DNA from: Panulirus ornatus
Lineage: Eukaryota; Arthropoda; Malacostraca; Decapoda; Palinuridae
DNA length: 64,000 nucleotides
Direction of reading: 5' to 3'
Assembly: GCF_036320965.1 (NCBI RefSeq)
Contig: NC_092225.1
Coordinates: 58,243,424-58,307,423, forward strand
The notes below the pieces were generated by a model, which ran no database searches, was not told the DNA's origin, and was given only the letters and a program-made list of their open reading frames with translations. The number at the start of each line of letters is the position of its first letter. Within the stretch, counting starts at the first letter, position 1. Positions 26,766 through 38,722 of the stretch are shown in pieces. The position numbers and the translations under genes were made by a program.

Positions 26766-26999
26766 TTCTAACCATCAGTTATTGGCTTCGTCCACTCTGC
26801 CGCACCACTGTCTAACTCACCGGGGGAAATGCCTTAAAATCAGTCGCTGGAGCTTTAAAGTGGTGTTGTATGACCATCGATGGCAAGAACACTGGCTCCC
26901 GGCCTCACTAGTGGCGCGACTCGAAAATTACCATACACCTACCATACTCTGATGGTGTGTTCCCTAAACCACCCTGAACCACTAGAGGCGCACAGATCC

Positions 27000-27235
27000 T
27001 TTACTTCACGCAGAGAGGGAACCCTAGACTCTGACGTGGAAAACAAGTCCATGACCTCACACTGGCAAGGAACACGGTTCCTTAACCCCGTAGTAGCTGG
27101 AAACAAAGGTGTGTGAGCTCAGAGTGGCAGAAAACATGATTTCTTGACTTCAGACCAGCTGGAAACGAAGGCGTGTGACCCCAAGATAGGCAGAGAACAC
27201 AACACCATAAAAGGGCTGGAAATACAAGTCCCAAT
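27000..27235. repeat. About 62-bp degenerate tandem repeat
   Basis: Three aligned units contain GGCA(A/G)..AACAC, then AGCTGGAAAC(A/G)AAGG and GTGTGA. A weaker unit lies upstream. Confidence 0.55.
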
Positions 27236-28405
27236 CCCCAGAGTACTTTGCCTTCCCTATTCTACCTAGCATCTCTTATGATTCACATTGTCTTTTGAGG
27301 CGGTGGAAGTAAGTAGCAATGTTGGATTTTTATATTTCGAGGATTTGGGTTTGGGTGAAGCCGTGAGCTCGATATTAGCAGGATCCTAAAGCGAATGGCT
27401 GGATTCGATAACGTAGCCTCTTAAGATTAATTAGCATTTTACGAGTCTAATAACACGAACAAGAATGGTGCTTATGGATAGATTAGACACTCTGATTGAT
27501 CCATTAATGTGAAACTGGATACCATTGAAGGTCGTGATATGTTTCATATGAGCACTATATTACTAACACTGTTCTCACAAGCGCATCATGAAAATATCTG
27601 TATGGAAAACAAATCCTTAGCAAAACCCAGGACTAAAAATATGGGATAACGAATTATAAGAATGGGTTCTCGGTAAGATAACGGAATATAATGTTCGCTT
27701 TGGGAGAAAGTTAAAAGCTTTCCATGTACAAAATGTTTGAAAGATACTCATATTTATGGATTTTCGAGTTAATACAGAGACATTACTGTCCCTGAGCAAG
27801 CTGATAATGAGGAGTTAAGTTCCACCTACCGTGCTAACAGTATCCTTGCATACTGTGGATAGCACCACCGCACTCCACTAGTTCTACTTGACCCTCACCA
27901 CACCAGGGCGCACAACCTCCCCTCTCACGTCTTGTCTAGCTCCATGACGCCACATGACCCTCTCCCCAACGCCCTACACTCCCCAGGCTCTGGCCACGCG
28001 AGCCGTTAAATCAAGTGTTATTGTCTTGATGTCCACCAGTTCCGCCCACAACCGTAAGCGGGAGTGTTGTTAGTATCATCTACACGGTGATTAGACGTCA
28101 TTAAAAAATTCTAATATTTTCTCTAGATTACAAAAGTTTTTTCATTTACGAATTTGTTCGTAACAAAACACGAGATGGAAGCACCGACACAGTTTGGCCA
28201 TTAGTGACAACCACAGTTTCTCTTCGAAATGTTGGACATTTTCCTTCTAATTTCATCTTACTAAAGGTCATATACAATATGCCTTTACCATCACTTGGCT
28301 TCTGTGGTCTGTCATTCGTCTGTTTATCAAACTTTTCACATTCTATTTTTTTCTAAAGTGATGAGCCAGTTTAAACCATAGTAACGATGTTCCTTGGGTG
28401 GACTA
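27236..28405. other. Unrecognised sequence, no gene seen
   Basis: No frame above 70 codons and no recognised repeat. Confidence 0.5.
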
Positions 28406-28409
<4 letters not shown>

Positions 28410-28478
<69 letters not shown>

Positions 28479-28503
28479 TGTGCGTGTGTGTGTGTGTGTG
28501 TGT
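28410..28503. repeat. (GT)n microsatellite at LINE 3' end
   Basis: A GT tract of about 94 bases with single-base interruptions. On the minus strand it reads (CA)n, exactly after the LINE 3' UTR, so it is probably the LINE tail or the site it inserted into. Confidence 0.93.
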
Positions 28504-29885
28504 TTCATATCTGACGGCCGTTACTTGAGGTAGTAAGGCAGCGCCAGGAACAGACGAAAAAAGGCCACATTCCCTCACATCCATTCTCCATCTGTCTTGC
28601 CAAAAGCACCCATACCACATCTCCTTACCCACATCCAGGTCCCAGACCTTTTCATGGTCCACCAGCCGTTTCTCATGCCTTGATTTAGTCCACTAACAGC
28701 ACGTCGTTCCAATTCACTCCCTCCGGTCAAACCTTTCAACCTCCTGCATGTTCAGGCCCCGATCACTCAAAATCTTTTTCACTCCATCCTTCCAGCTCGA
28801 ATTTGGTTTACCCCTTCTCTTTGTTCCCTCCACTTCTGACACATATATATTCTTTGTCAATCTTTCCTCACCCATTCTCTCCGTATGTCCAAACCATTTC
28901 AGCACAATTTCTTCTGCTCTCTCTCAATCACATTCTTTTTTATTACCACACATCTCCCTTATCATTTCATTATTTTCTCGATTAAAATACTTCACACCAC
29001 ATACGGTTCTCAAGCACTCCATCTCCAACACGTCCACCCTCGTCCACGTGTCCTCATCTATAGCCCATGCCTTGCATCCATATAACATAGTTGTACTACT
29101 GTACTTTGAAACATACCTATTTTTGCCATCTCAGACAACAACCTATCCTTCCACATACTCTTCAATGCTTCCACAATCTTCGCCACCTTGCCCAACCTAT
29201 GACTCACTTCCGCTTCTGTGGTTCCTCTTGCCGGCATCTCCACTCACAGGTATCCAAAGACCTCTACTTCCCCTAATTTTCCTCCATTCAAACTCACATC
29301 CTTATCAAACTGTCCCTCAACCCTGCTAAACCTAATAACCTTGCTTTCATCACATCTACTCAACTTCATCCTTTCACATAAACTTCCAAACTCAGTCACC
29401 AGCTTCTACAGCTTCTCAATCAAAATCTGCCACCAGTACTGTGTCATTAGCAAACAACAACTGACTCACTTCTCAAGCCCCCTCATCTGCACACTCGCCT
29501 CTCTCTCCAAGACCCTCACATTTACCTCCCTCTTCACACCATCCATAAACAAATTAAACAGCCATAGTGACCTCACTCTCCCCAGCCGTAGATCAACCTT
29601 CACTTAGGACCGCTCTCCTCTCTTCCCTCTCGTAAACATGACTTTTACCCTTGATTTGAAAATAATGAAAATTTCAGTGCTACATAAGCTTTCCTCCTAC
29701 ACCATATATCCTTAAGACTTTCCACATGGCATTCTATCAACCCTATCAAATGCTTTTTCCAGATCTATAAATGCCGCACACAAATTCTTGTTTTTCTCTG
29801 AGTATTTGTCATACACATTCCTTAGAGCAAATATCAGGTCCACGCATCCTCTACTAATACTGAAACCTCACTGTTCCTCCCTTGT
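28504..29885 (-). pseudogene. RTE-like LINE, decayed minus-strand copy
   Basis: Minus-strand frames give, in LINE order, a GFS.SRGCVD region near 29860, AAFIDLEKAFDRVDR near 29760, LLFANDTVLVAD near 29440, TEAEVSHRLGKVAKIVEAL near 29190, and LKWFGHTERMGEERLTK then KPNSSWKDGVKKIL near 28900-28770. The catalytic FADD is FAND. The 3' UTR (about 28504-28690) is the long type, with CTGGATGTGGG and AATGTGGCC. The copy is 5'-truncated at about 29885 and has many frame breaks. Confidence 0.8.
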
Positions 29886-29929
29886 CTATTGCTGTATATA
29901 TAGATGTATATACCCTAGTGTAACCCACT

Positions 29930-30090
29930 TACACATTTCATCCATCAATACCTAGGGAAGGATGAACAGCTGGGTTGACTGTGGACCGACTGCCACAACC
30001 AGGATTCCAACCAATGCGGGTTCGACCCCTGGCAACCCGTAAATGTGTCACGGTCACCAGCACTAACTGCTACCCCACGAAGCTCCACCT
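29930..30090 (-). repeat. tRNA-derived SINE, family A, copy 2
   Basis: On the minus strand the A-box-like GGTAGCAGTTAGTGCTGG and the B-box-like GGGGTCGAACCC are best preserved here. The shared body GGTCCACAGTCAACCCAGC, TTCATCCTTCCCTAGG and GATGAAATG follows. It lies about 45 bp upstream (in the minus sense) of the truncated LINE. Confidence 0.7.
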
Positions 30091-32261
30091 CTGTGGTATC
30101 TATGAATAAGAAATGTTGCGGGTTAATGGGTCTTGTGTGTTACATGATGGAAAGGTTCTGTCTAGGGAGTGGATGGCTGGTGCCCGCACCAGTGAGGACG
30201 TAGCAAGATGAATATTGAAGGGGACGGGGGGTTAACCGAGGGGTCATAAAGCCACTGCTGGAGGAGCAGGGGGAGAGACTAAGGGAACTTGAGCAGGGTG
30301 AACTTGCGTGGCCGAAATGCTGCTCCTGAGAAATTGTGTGCAGATGATGATGGAATATTTCACGAGAGGGAAAGACCGTTTGCAGATTAGGAGGATCAGA
30401 TTTTGTGGAGGACAGACAGAGCCGGACGCTTGACCTGGTATACATATATGAAGTCGGTTAACCGGGTCAGCGTGCGAACAACTTTAGTATAAGCACTAGA
30501 GGATCCAATCTCCTAGGCGAAAGGCAAGCTATGTGTGTTGGCATATTTCTGACGTCTGCACTGTTGGTATGGTGAGGTAGGTAAGTATAGGCATACAGTA
30601 TAGAAAGATTTCTACTTTTGTGTGGTGAACACTGGATGTGTTCCTGTACGCAGAAGACTCAGTATCACCGAGCAGGTCTCTGCAACTGAGGGCAAGAACG
30701 AACAAATTGTACTGGGAGAGATTAGTAGCTAATCCAGGTGGAAAGCACTAATAGCAGTGCACCAAAATGTGAGCGCATTGCATCGTGCTCATTACTTAAG
30801 AAGGATTACAAAACGTGAATGAAATGCATTAAGTGAAGTCATCATCTTCAGCATAAACGGCTTACAGGATAAGGATAATGGGTCAGGATTCATACGTAAG
30901 GATGATCAACAAGACGCAGAGTTACGTAGCGTCACATTATAGGAACAGGCGTAGGAACATAGGCTGGGGACATTAACATTGGAGAGCAGCAGGCATCTGA
31001 CTGAGGTGGAGACAGGTTGTGGAAGTGGTGCCAGCTGGCGACGTAAGATATATAGTAATCTGATCCAATGAACGTAGCAGTGCTCAGGGAGAGGGAGAGA
31101 CAGGGAGAATGTGATCAGATGAGGTGAACGTAGAAAGAATAAAGGAAGGAAGAAAGAGACTAAGAATCCAAATGTGAGGTGGTGAGACTCACACATGAGG
31201 AGGGAAAGCTAACGACAGACAGACGAGAGCGCATTGCATCGTGCCCATTACTTAAGCGGGAATAACCACTTGCTATCCCTTGGACTGTTTGATGTGTACA
31301 AAATATAATTTTTCTTTGGAAGACTTGAATTACGAGACGGTGGTAACGGCGCAAATGAGGAGAAATCAAATGAAAACCTGCTTCAGCCGCGACGAGGGAA
31401 AGATATGGGTGTGCTCGTAATGGTCGTAGTCGCAGTGGTCAAAGTAGTGGCAGTATTAGTAATGATGGAGGTTAAAGTGGTTGCAAATATGCCTCGTGAA
31501 ACTGCCGTAGTTATAGTAATAAAACCTTTAATATGTCTCTCTTTTACCACCTGCACTGTCAAGTGCAGGTGGTAACTAGCTGCTAACAGGCACTTCACAA
31601 GTTGACTGTGTCGGGCTGAACGGTCAGTCACCGGCAGGCACAGACTGGAGATTCCTTAACGCAGTTGCGACAGATCACGAGCACTAACACGAATAAGCAC
31701 ACACCACCTCGCCAGTTGCTGGTTTGGCGGGACGATTTTGCCAGAAAACAGCGATAATTGATGAATCACTAAAGTCCGTCTCTGCTTCATATGAGAACAT
31801 GTATTTACCACAACAGTAAAGAACCTTTCCTGTATTTCTGAGGTTGTTTCTCTGATGATCGTCTGAGGATCAGGAACATAACTATATGTACTCAGAAACA
31901 CAGAGCTTCGGGTATGAAGAGTGAGGAAGCAAAGAGATGACCGAGAGCAATACCTGTACTCTTTACACCTACAGAGATGCAAATCATGTTATTTATGGAC
32001 TGAAAGGGAAGCAGAGATCAAGCCTGTACATAAATGTATCTGTGGTTTTGCCTTCAGTTGGGAAGCTACCTTATGGCTGCCATCAAAATCCAACAGAGGA
32101 TCCGAGCTGTTGTTTCTTAAATCGCAGCAGCTACAAAATTGTTTTGATTTATGATATACGGTCAAATAATTCTAAACCGGTTTCATTCGAATCATAAGAC
32201 GAAAGATTTGAGTATTATATGTCCTCAAATGTTTCTGGGAATCTTTAGATGGCATTTTATT
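30091..32261. other. Unrecognised sequence with a 30-bp direct repeat and a hairpin
   Basis: No gene is recognised. Two 30-bp direct repeats (30771-30800 and 31227-31256) and a perfect 14-bp hairpin (31544-31575) are described as findings. Confidence 0.5.
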
Positions 32262-32405
32262 ATGCGTCGCTACGCTGTAAGCATTCACGGGCCACCCGGG
32301 GTTGAGGACCCAGGGTCGAATCCTGATTGTGGCATTTGGTTCACAGTCAACCAAATTGCTAACTTCTACCTCAGGGCTTAGTCGATGAAATGGGCACCTG
32401 GCTTT
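32262..32405 (+). repeat. tRNA-derived SINE, family A, copy 3
   Basis: The body phrases GCATTCACGGGCC, CAGGGTCGAATCCTG, GTTCACAGTCAACC and GTCGATGAAATGGGCACC, then CTGGCTTTGG, match the other three copies. The 3' end meets a LINE fragment. Confidence 0.6.
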
Positions 32406-32571
32406 GGTTACGGAGACCAAATTGGAGGTGGAACGATGGAGTGAAAAATATTTTGAGCGATCGGGGCCTGAACATACAGGAGGGTGAAAGGCATGCGAGG
32501 AATAGAGTGAACTGATATGATGTGGTATACTGGGATCGACGTGCTGTTAATGGATTAAACCAGGGCATGTG
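32406..32571 (+). mobile_element. RTE-like LINE 3' coding fragment fused to PSE
   Basis: GGAGACCAAATTGGAGGTGG through TTAAACCAGGGCATGTG is the end of the LINE frame. At 32571 it switches straight into the middle of PSE (GCTGGAAATCC) instead of the LINE 3' UTR. It has a TGA where the intact copies have TGG. Confidence 0.75.
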
Positions 32572-32735
32572 GCTGGAAATCCTCTCCTCTCTTTTTTTTT
32601 TTTTTTCAATTTTCCAAAAGAAGGAACAGAGAAGGGGGCCAGGTGAGGATATTCCTACAAAGGCCCAGTTCTCTGTTCTAGACGCTACCTAGCTAACGCG
32701 GGAAATGGCGAATAGTATGAAAGAAAAAGAAAAAG

Positions 32736-32738
<3 letters not shown>
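32572..32738 (+). mobile_element. PSE non-autonomous retroelement, copy 3 (5' part missing)
   Basis: Starts at the CTGGAAATCC block. A T-run, CCAAAAGAAGGAACAG, AGGTGAGGATATTCC, CTACCTAGCTAACGCGGG and GGCGAATAGTATG follow, then an A-rich tail and TA repeats. Confidence 0.75.

Positions 32739-32805
<67 letters not shown>
32739..32805. repeat. (TA)n between PSE and LINE
   Basis: A 67-base TA tract separating two elements. Confidence 0.95.
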
Positions 32806-32808
<3 letters not shown>

Positions 32809-33121
32809 AAGTGGGAGACCAAATTGGAGGTGGAAAGATGGAGTGAAAAAGATTTTGTGTGATCGGGGCCTGAACATGCACGAGGGTGAAAGGAGGGCAA
32901 GGAATAGAGTGAATTGGATCGATGTGGTATACCGGGGTTGACGTGCTGTCAGTGGATTGAATCAGGGCATGTGAAGCGTCTGGGGTAAACCATGGAAAGC
33001 TGTGTAGGTATGTATATTTGCGTGTGTGGACGTATGTATATACATGTGTATGGGGGTGGGTTGGGCCATTTCTTTCGTGTTTCCTTGCGCTACCTCGCAA
33101 ACGCGGGAGACAGCGACAAAG

Positions 33122-33124
<3 letters not shown>
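32806..33124 (+). mobile_element. RTE-like LINE 3' end, short-UTR type
   Basis: Begins within the RGRPNWRWKDG coding block. It runs through the stop of the frame (TGA near 32939), the short 3' UTR (GTCTGGGGTAAACCATGG, TATGTATATACATGTGTATG) and the tail TTGCGCTACCTCGCAAACGC to GACAGCGACAAAGCAAA. The 5' side abuts TA repeats, as does the 3' side. Confidence 0.85.

Positions 33125-33188
<64 letters not shown>
33125..33188. repeat. (TA)n tail of LINE
   Basis: A TA tract of about 64 bases. It also borders the Penelope-type end that follows. Confidence 0.95.
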
Positions 33189-33194
<6 letters not shown>

Positions 33195-33352
33195 TGGAAA
33201 GGATCACAATTTTGCGCGTGATCAAGTATATTCCTATGAGTCCACGAGGAAAATGAAACACGATAAGTTCCCAAGTGCACTTTCGTGTAATAATCACATC
33301 ATCAGGGGAGACACAAGAGAGAAATATAACAGTCAGTTGATATACAACGAAG
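33189..33352 (-). mobile_element. Penelope-like element end (hammerhead-like motif)
   Basis: The minus strand matches 45190-45311: TCCCCTGATGATGTG, TTACACGAAAGTGCACTTGG, GTGTTTCATTTTCC and CGTGGACTCATAGGAA. The match at 45 kb follows directly on a Penelope-like coding remnant, which identifies this as the same kind of terminal sequence. CTGATGA (33299-33305) and GAAA (33281-33284) can be laid out as a hammerhead-like core. Confidence 0.65.
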
Positions 33353-33394
33353 AGACGTAGCCAGGACGTCAAATCAAAATAGATTACTTATCCT

Positions 33395-33399
<5 letters not shown>

Positions 33400-33462
<63 letters not shown>
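33400..33462. repeat. (TC)n microsatellite
   Basis: An uninterrupted TC tract of about 63 bases. Confidence 0.96.
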
Positions 33463-33464
<2 letters not shown>

Positions 33465-33724
33465 TTAATGGGCGTGTTCCACAATACCATTAATCAAACG
33501 ACTGAACACGGTCAGAGGGACAAAAGTAGATACCTTTCCAAATTTTGAAGAGTCTTGTGTCGTGGTGTCCATCATACACCCAGAGGTGAAGGAACCAAGG
33601 TGGACATTTTAAGTGAACTGACAGAAGGAATGGCAGCCTGGACATGAGTATGGAAATTACTCTGAAAGGGGTCGCCTGTCAGAGGAGGTCAGGTCAGGAC
33701 AGGTCAGGGTTGCGTGGGAGCCAA

Positions 33725-34030
33725 TTTACCAGGAATGGTGGAGGAAGGGGAGAGGCTGAATGCCAGAGAGGGAGCAGCCACGATGGGACAATAGTGGTGG
33801 AGGGGGGAGCCAGGGGATCCAGAATGGTGGAGAAAGAACGGGCAGGAGTAGAATGTGGCGGTGGAGAGCAACGGAATGGTGGAGATAAGGCAACAAGGAC
33901 TGTAGGGGACTGACAGGTTTGGGTGGAAACATGATACCCGAGTGGTGGAGAATCACCACAATCAAAGAGACGTTGAGGGAGACGACTATGAGACCTGGAG
34001 TGGTGGAGAATAGCCAGCCAAGCTTGAAAA
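33725..34030. repeat. Irregular repeat around TGGTGGAG
   Basis: AATGGTGGAG or AGTGGTGGAG recurs at least eight times at irregular spacing in purine-rich sequence. It is probably a heavily eroded minisatellite. Confidence 0.5.
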
Positions 34031-34228
34031 GGAATGGTAGCTATTTCTCCAGGTAGAAAGAACCACAAGATCATGTCAAGGAAACCTTTAGCATTTCTGA
34101 AGATTGATGGGAACGAACTATATTAGTATCTGCCCTTGGGGAGACATCTTTTTATGACTCTTTTTTTTCTCCCTTTGTGTATCTTATGTATGATTGCCAT
34201 CAAGGGAACATCAGGGTTCGTGTTGGTT

Positions 34229-34229
<1 letters not shown>

Positions 34230-34259
<30 letters not shown>

Positions 34260-34260
34260 A
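34230..34260. repeat. (GT)n microsatellite
   Basis: A short GT tract. Confidence 0.93.
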
Positions 34261-34377
34261 TCCTGACGATGATGGATCGTGGGTTCGGTCCCGGCTCAAT
34301 CACAGAGCCCAAAAGACACTGATGGACCATCTTCAGGGGGTTTATATTTTACTGACGGGCAACAAGTACGCAATGAA

Positions 34378-34790
34378 CGCCGCCAGTACACCAGGTAAGC
34401 TACAGACCACCACCAGTACACCAGGTAAGCTAAAGACCACCATTAGTGCACCAGGTATGCTATAGCTCACCACCAGTACACCAGGTAAGCTAGAGACCAC
34501 CACCAGTACACCAGATAAGTTACAGACCACCACTAGTGCACCAGGTATGCTATAGCTCACCACCAGTACACCAGGAAAACAACAGACCACTATTAGTACA
34601 CCAGATAAGCTACAGACCAACGTTAGTACACCATGTAAGCTATAAACCACTACCAGCATACCAGATAAGCTACAGATCTCCACCAGTGCACCCGGAAAGC
34701 AATAGTGCACCAAGTAAGTTACAGACCATCGCCAGTGCACACTGTAAGCTACAGATCACCTTCAGTACACCAGATAAGATACAGAGAAGT
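34378..34790. repeat. 30-bp minisatellite, about 13 units
   Basis: Units of CACCAGTACACCAGGTAAGC followed by TACAGACCAC, with scattered changes, run for about 410 bp. The 30-bp period keeps frames open on both strands, including a 132-codon minus frame of hydrophobic repeats. I do not regard it as coding. Confidence 0.9.
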
Positions 34791-34799
34791 TAGATCGTA

Positions 34800-35685
34800 T
34801 GAATATGCTCATAATGGAAAGGAGAAGAGTAAGGGCGAGACTTCGTCACTATCTTCAATTTTCTAAATCAGTTTGTTGATGCAGAAATAAACATTTCCTT
34901 GAGGTATATAGAGACAGAACAACAAAAGGCTGCGACAAGAAGTAAAACAACAAACATGTTAGAAAGGATGTAAAGACGTCTTTCATTATGCTAGCGTCGT
35001 GGATAGGCTAAGCAGATATCGACTGACAACACACGAAAGTTAAAAAAAATAATTAATGTTATATTCGAGAAAATTCAGAAGATCGGATCCCACGAGAGTG
35101 CACTCACCCTGAATACTATGCAAAGAGGCGATTACAAATTGGCAATTACACCTTCAACGGCCAATCATTTGAAGACTAACAGACTACCAATCAATTTTCC
35201 CTCTGCACCCCACCATGAATCTTTGTTTCCAAACATTCAGAAATGCTTCCACTGTACATATTCATCGAAAATAATTCGACACGGTCTCATAAAATATGAG
35301 TATTACAAAACACTCTATTGTTTCTCTCTACATATTACTAACTGTATGTGTCTTTATAAAAGCAATGTTAAATGTTACTAGTTGGTTCTCTTCATAATAT
35401 TCATATAGTTGTCAATCATTTCTCTAAGTGGTTCTCTCTCTCCCTAGTTTATACATGACCTTCTCTATGTTCTCTGCATAGTTCTCTCTCTGTTATCTGT
35501 TCTGTTCATTGTTATTGTGTTTGTTATCCTGGTATCTATATGGATCTCTCATGCCCTCTACTGTCCGTTTCTCTCTCATTTCGATGGTTCCTCCATTGTT
35601 CTCCATATGGTTTTCCCCCCGTTCTAAATATGGTTCTCTCCCTGGGATTCATGATATCACTTGGTTACTCTTCCTTTATCTTGTC
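34800..35685. other. Unrecognised sequence, no gene seen
   Basis: From 35380 on it is rich in TTCTCTCTGTT-like pyrimidine phrases leading into the CT microsatellite. No gene is recognised. Confidence 0.5.

Positions 35686-35689
<4 letters not shown>

Positions 35690-35776
<87 letters not shown>
35690..35776. repeat. (CT)n microsatellite
   Basis: An 87-base CT tract. Confidence 0.97.
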
Positions 35777-35778
<2 letters not shown>

Positions 35779-37565
35779 GTCATCTATAAGGTCACACCGG
35801 CTGAGCACCACCAAGTGCATCTTCTCAAATTACAGAGGTTTCCCTCCCACATTTCCTCTGACTATCTTTATCCCTTCCTTCATGGTCTCGTCCACCTTCT
35901 TCGGCCTTTCCTGACGGAGGCCATCTATGCTAGCTATTCACTTCTTTTGAATGTCCGTCTCGCTGGGAGAGGATTCCTCGCATATCCTTGTCTACACTGC
36001 ACAGTTACACAACCTTATGTCTTTAAGGATCGCTTTACCCATCCTTCCACTTAGGAACTCCGCTAAATTCTACCTCCTCATCCTTCTGTGGGAGTCTGAC
36101 TTCTGTTACCCCTCTACTACAGTCTGCATTTTGGTATATCTGCTATAAATGTCGCCCTCTTCATACCTATTCATGCCTATAAGTTCTGCTTGTCGTAAAA
36201 TTACTATTTTCTTGCTCAGCTGCCTACAGGTAGGGCTTTTTAGATACAGTGATTCTCGCCAGCATATGATTGGAGAGAATACCTCAGGCGCGACTAGGTA
36301 TATCAAATCGAAGAAAATATCAAGTCTCTGCCCTCAGCTTAGATGAGAATAACCAACTGGAATTCTTATAACTGGGAACTTCGTCCTCTATTCCCTCCAC
36401 GCGAACACAATAACGAAGTGACGTTATGAACAAAACACTTCTCTCCTTTGTCGCACACTACCTCTACCTGTAAACCATTGGAATTTATTTCTTGTTTCAT
36501 GCATCTGGTACAGCCCTTAGTCACTCAAGCCCCACTCCATCACCCCCATAGAGGCACCTGGTCCTTCGTTATTCGTCTTGTGTCAACTTTGCAAATCCTC
36601 TGTCAACAGCGTAGGTAACTTCCTGAATGTGTTATTGACGAGCCAACAAGCTAAGCCTGGGTGTTAAAGATGCTGAAGCATGGATACAGCACCTACGTCT
36701 TGTTGGGAAACGCTTGAAGTGATACCCTAGTGGGTCACCACCCACCTGAGTGGCATAACAGACTTTTCTCAAGACGAAAGTAAGTCCTGGGTGTAAGCTG
36801 GGTCAGTTGTTATTGAACCAGATAGAGTCAGGAGGAAAAAGTGTTTCCAAGTAGCAATGATACAATATTCAGATACGATAGGGTACAGCGACTCCTGTCT
36901 ATGGATGTGTTTGCTGAGTGTAAACAGACTCTCAAACTTGTCCCTACCGGCACAGATCACTCCCTCCTCCTGCCACTCTCTCCAACTTTAGCCTTCCCAC
37001 CTTCCTCACCACTGACCATACTTGCTCTTACCCTACGCCAATCATCCACTCTCCCTCTCCTTAGCTGTGTCGGGGTATATGAGCTGGTGTCTTGGTGTGG
37101 TGTGTCGGTGCTTAGACAAAGCTTGTGAGAGTGAAAACGTCGTCATTTTGGAGGAGGGACTCACCCTCAACAAAATATGTTCCTTACAACACTCTCGTCA
37201 TTTCAAGTATATTACCTACATTGCCTAGTTCGTGTATAGTCACGTCTGAGTCACGTGTATGACCGAATGTGCTGTGGCAAAGACTACTGTACGTAGTGGC
37301 CACAGAACTCTAAGGAGAGGTGCATCAGGATTTTGTAATTCTCTCTCGTGAGTTTCCTCATGTTCGTGATGGCAGAGTTGGACGCTGGACAAACAGGAAG
37401 CTCTTGATTGTCTTCTTTTTCTTTACAAAGATCTCTGCAACTCTGGTGGTTCTCAAGGTACAAGAAATAACTCTTCGTCATAGTTAATTCTGTATCACAC
37501 AGAAGTTTGAACATTCCATTATTCAACTTTTTATTTCATCCTTTTTCTAAAACTTTCTACTTAAG
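35777..37565. other. Unrecognised sequence, no gene seen
   Basis: Frames of up to 95 codons have no recognised domain. No transposon signature is visible. Confidence 0.5.
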
Positions 37566-37568
37566 TTT

Positions 37569-37570
<2 letters not shown>

Positions 37571-37605
<35 letters not shown>
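37571..37605. repeat. (GT)n microsatellite
   Basis: A short GT tract followed by a G-rich stretch. Confidence 0.94.
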
Positions 37606-37606
<1 letters not shown>

Positions 37607-37609
37607 TTT

Positions 37610-37997
37610 GGGGTGGGGGGACCTGTAGGTTGAAGTTAGGCGAGTTTGGATGTCGGCTGTGGCTTATAACAAAGTTTGACAACCTTTGCTGTTTACGCAA
37701 TCTAATATTCATGAGAGGCAACCGACTGTCACACCTTCCTCATGAGGTCCGGCCTCTGGGTTCCGGCCGTCTGCTGCAGCCATTCGTGTTACCACCAGCA
37801 CTGTACTTCTGCTGACTGTTACTAGACTTCACGTTACGTCCCGCACTAAATTGCTGTAGACTTTGAAGGGTTAAAGCTTCGTCCATGGACTTCTCTACAT
37901 TTCCCTGCTACTGGACGTAGCACAGCCTTGAGCTGCAGGAGCCTCGGGAGAGAAGCCCTGAGTGAAATCAGGACGCCTTTGTTAAGAACAAGGTCTT

Positions 37998-38000
<3 letters not shown>
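37610..38000. other. Unrecognised sequence
   Basis: Nothing recognised. Confidence 0.5.

Positions 38001-38080
<80 letters not shown>
38001..38080. repeat. (TA)n microsatellite
   Basis: An 80-base TA tract with no LINE or PSE sequence on either side that I can see. Confidence 0.96.
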
Positions 38081-38084
<4 letters not shown>

Positions 38085-38654
38085 TCATTTGTCTATAGAT
38101 ATGATAAAATGTCAACCATAAATATGATTATAAATGTCATCACTATGTTTCATGAAGATGATGATGCAATACCTTACCACAGTATTTTTCAAGGAAACGT
38201 TTCTTAAAACCTGCTGATAAAGCCTGTGTTATTGTGGGGATTACCCGGTAAGCCGGGCTTGCGTTGCGTCCATCTGATAACGAGAAAGATGGTCAGTTTA
38301 GCCGGTCAGCCGGCTCGTGTATTTAATGGTGGCTAATTCGCTCGACATAACATTATGGCAAGAGTTCTGACATCACCAGGACCTGCCTGAGAAGGTAGAG
38401 AAATGAAATGAAAACAGTTGGGAGGAAATGCCAAGAAAAAAAAAAAATGGAAACAACGTTGGAGAAAAGAGGGAAATTTAGTGGGCGGAAGAATATAACA
38501 AGACGGAACCAGAGGAAAATTCCCCGTGATGGCGCGGGATCAGGCCTGGAGATGGCCATCTCGGCCAAAGCTTCCCAGAGCCCAGAATTCCGCACTGAGC
38601 CGCTCAAAAACAATATTGCTTGTAGGACCAGCGTAAGCTAGAGATATTGCTCTT

Positions 38655-38656
<2 letters not shown>
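38081..38656. other. Unrecognised sequence
   Basis: Short GC-rich inverted motifs around AGCCGG lie at about 38250-38316. No gene is recognised. Confidence 0.45.

Positions 38657-38721
<65 letters not shown>
38657..38721. repeat. (GT)n microsatellite
   Basis: A GT tract of about 65 bases. Confidence 0.96.

Positions 38722-38722
<1 letters not shown>

Noticed and set aside
34270..34305. B-box-like GGGTTCGGTCCC, suggesting a tRNA or SINE
   Set aside because: No A box lies at the right distance upstream, and the preceding sequence is a GT microsatellite.
38001..38080. TA tract as the tail of another LINE or PSE copy
   Set aside because: Neither flank contains the shared tail motif CGCTACCTCGC or its complement.
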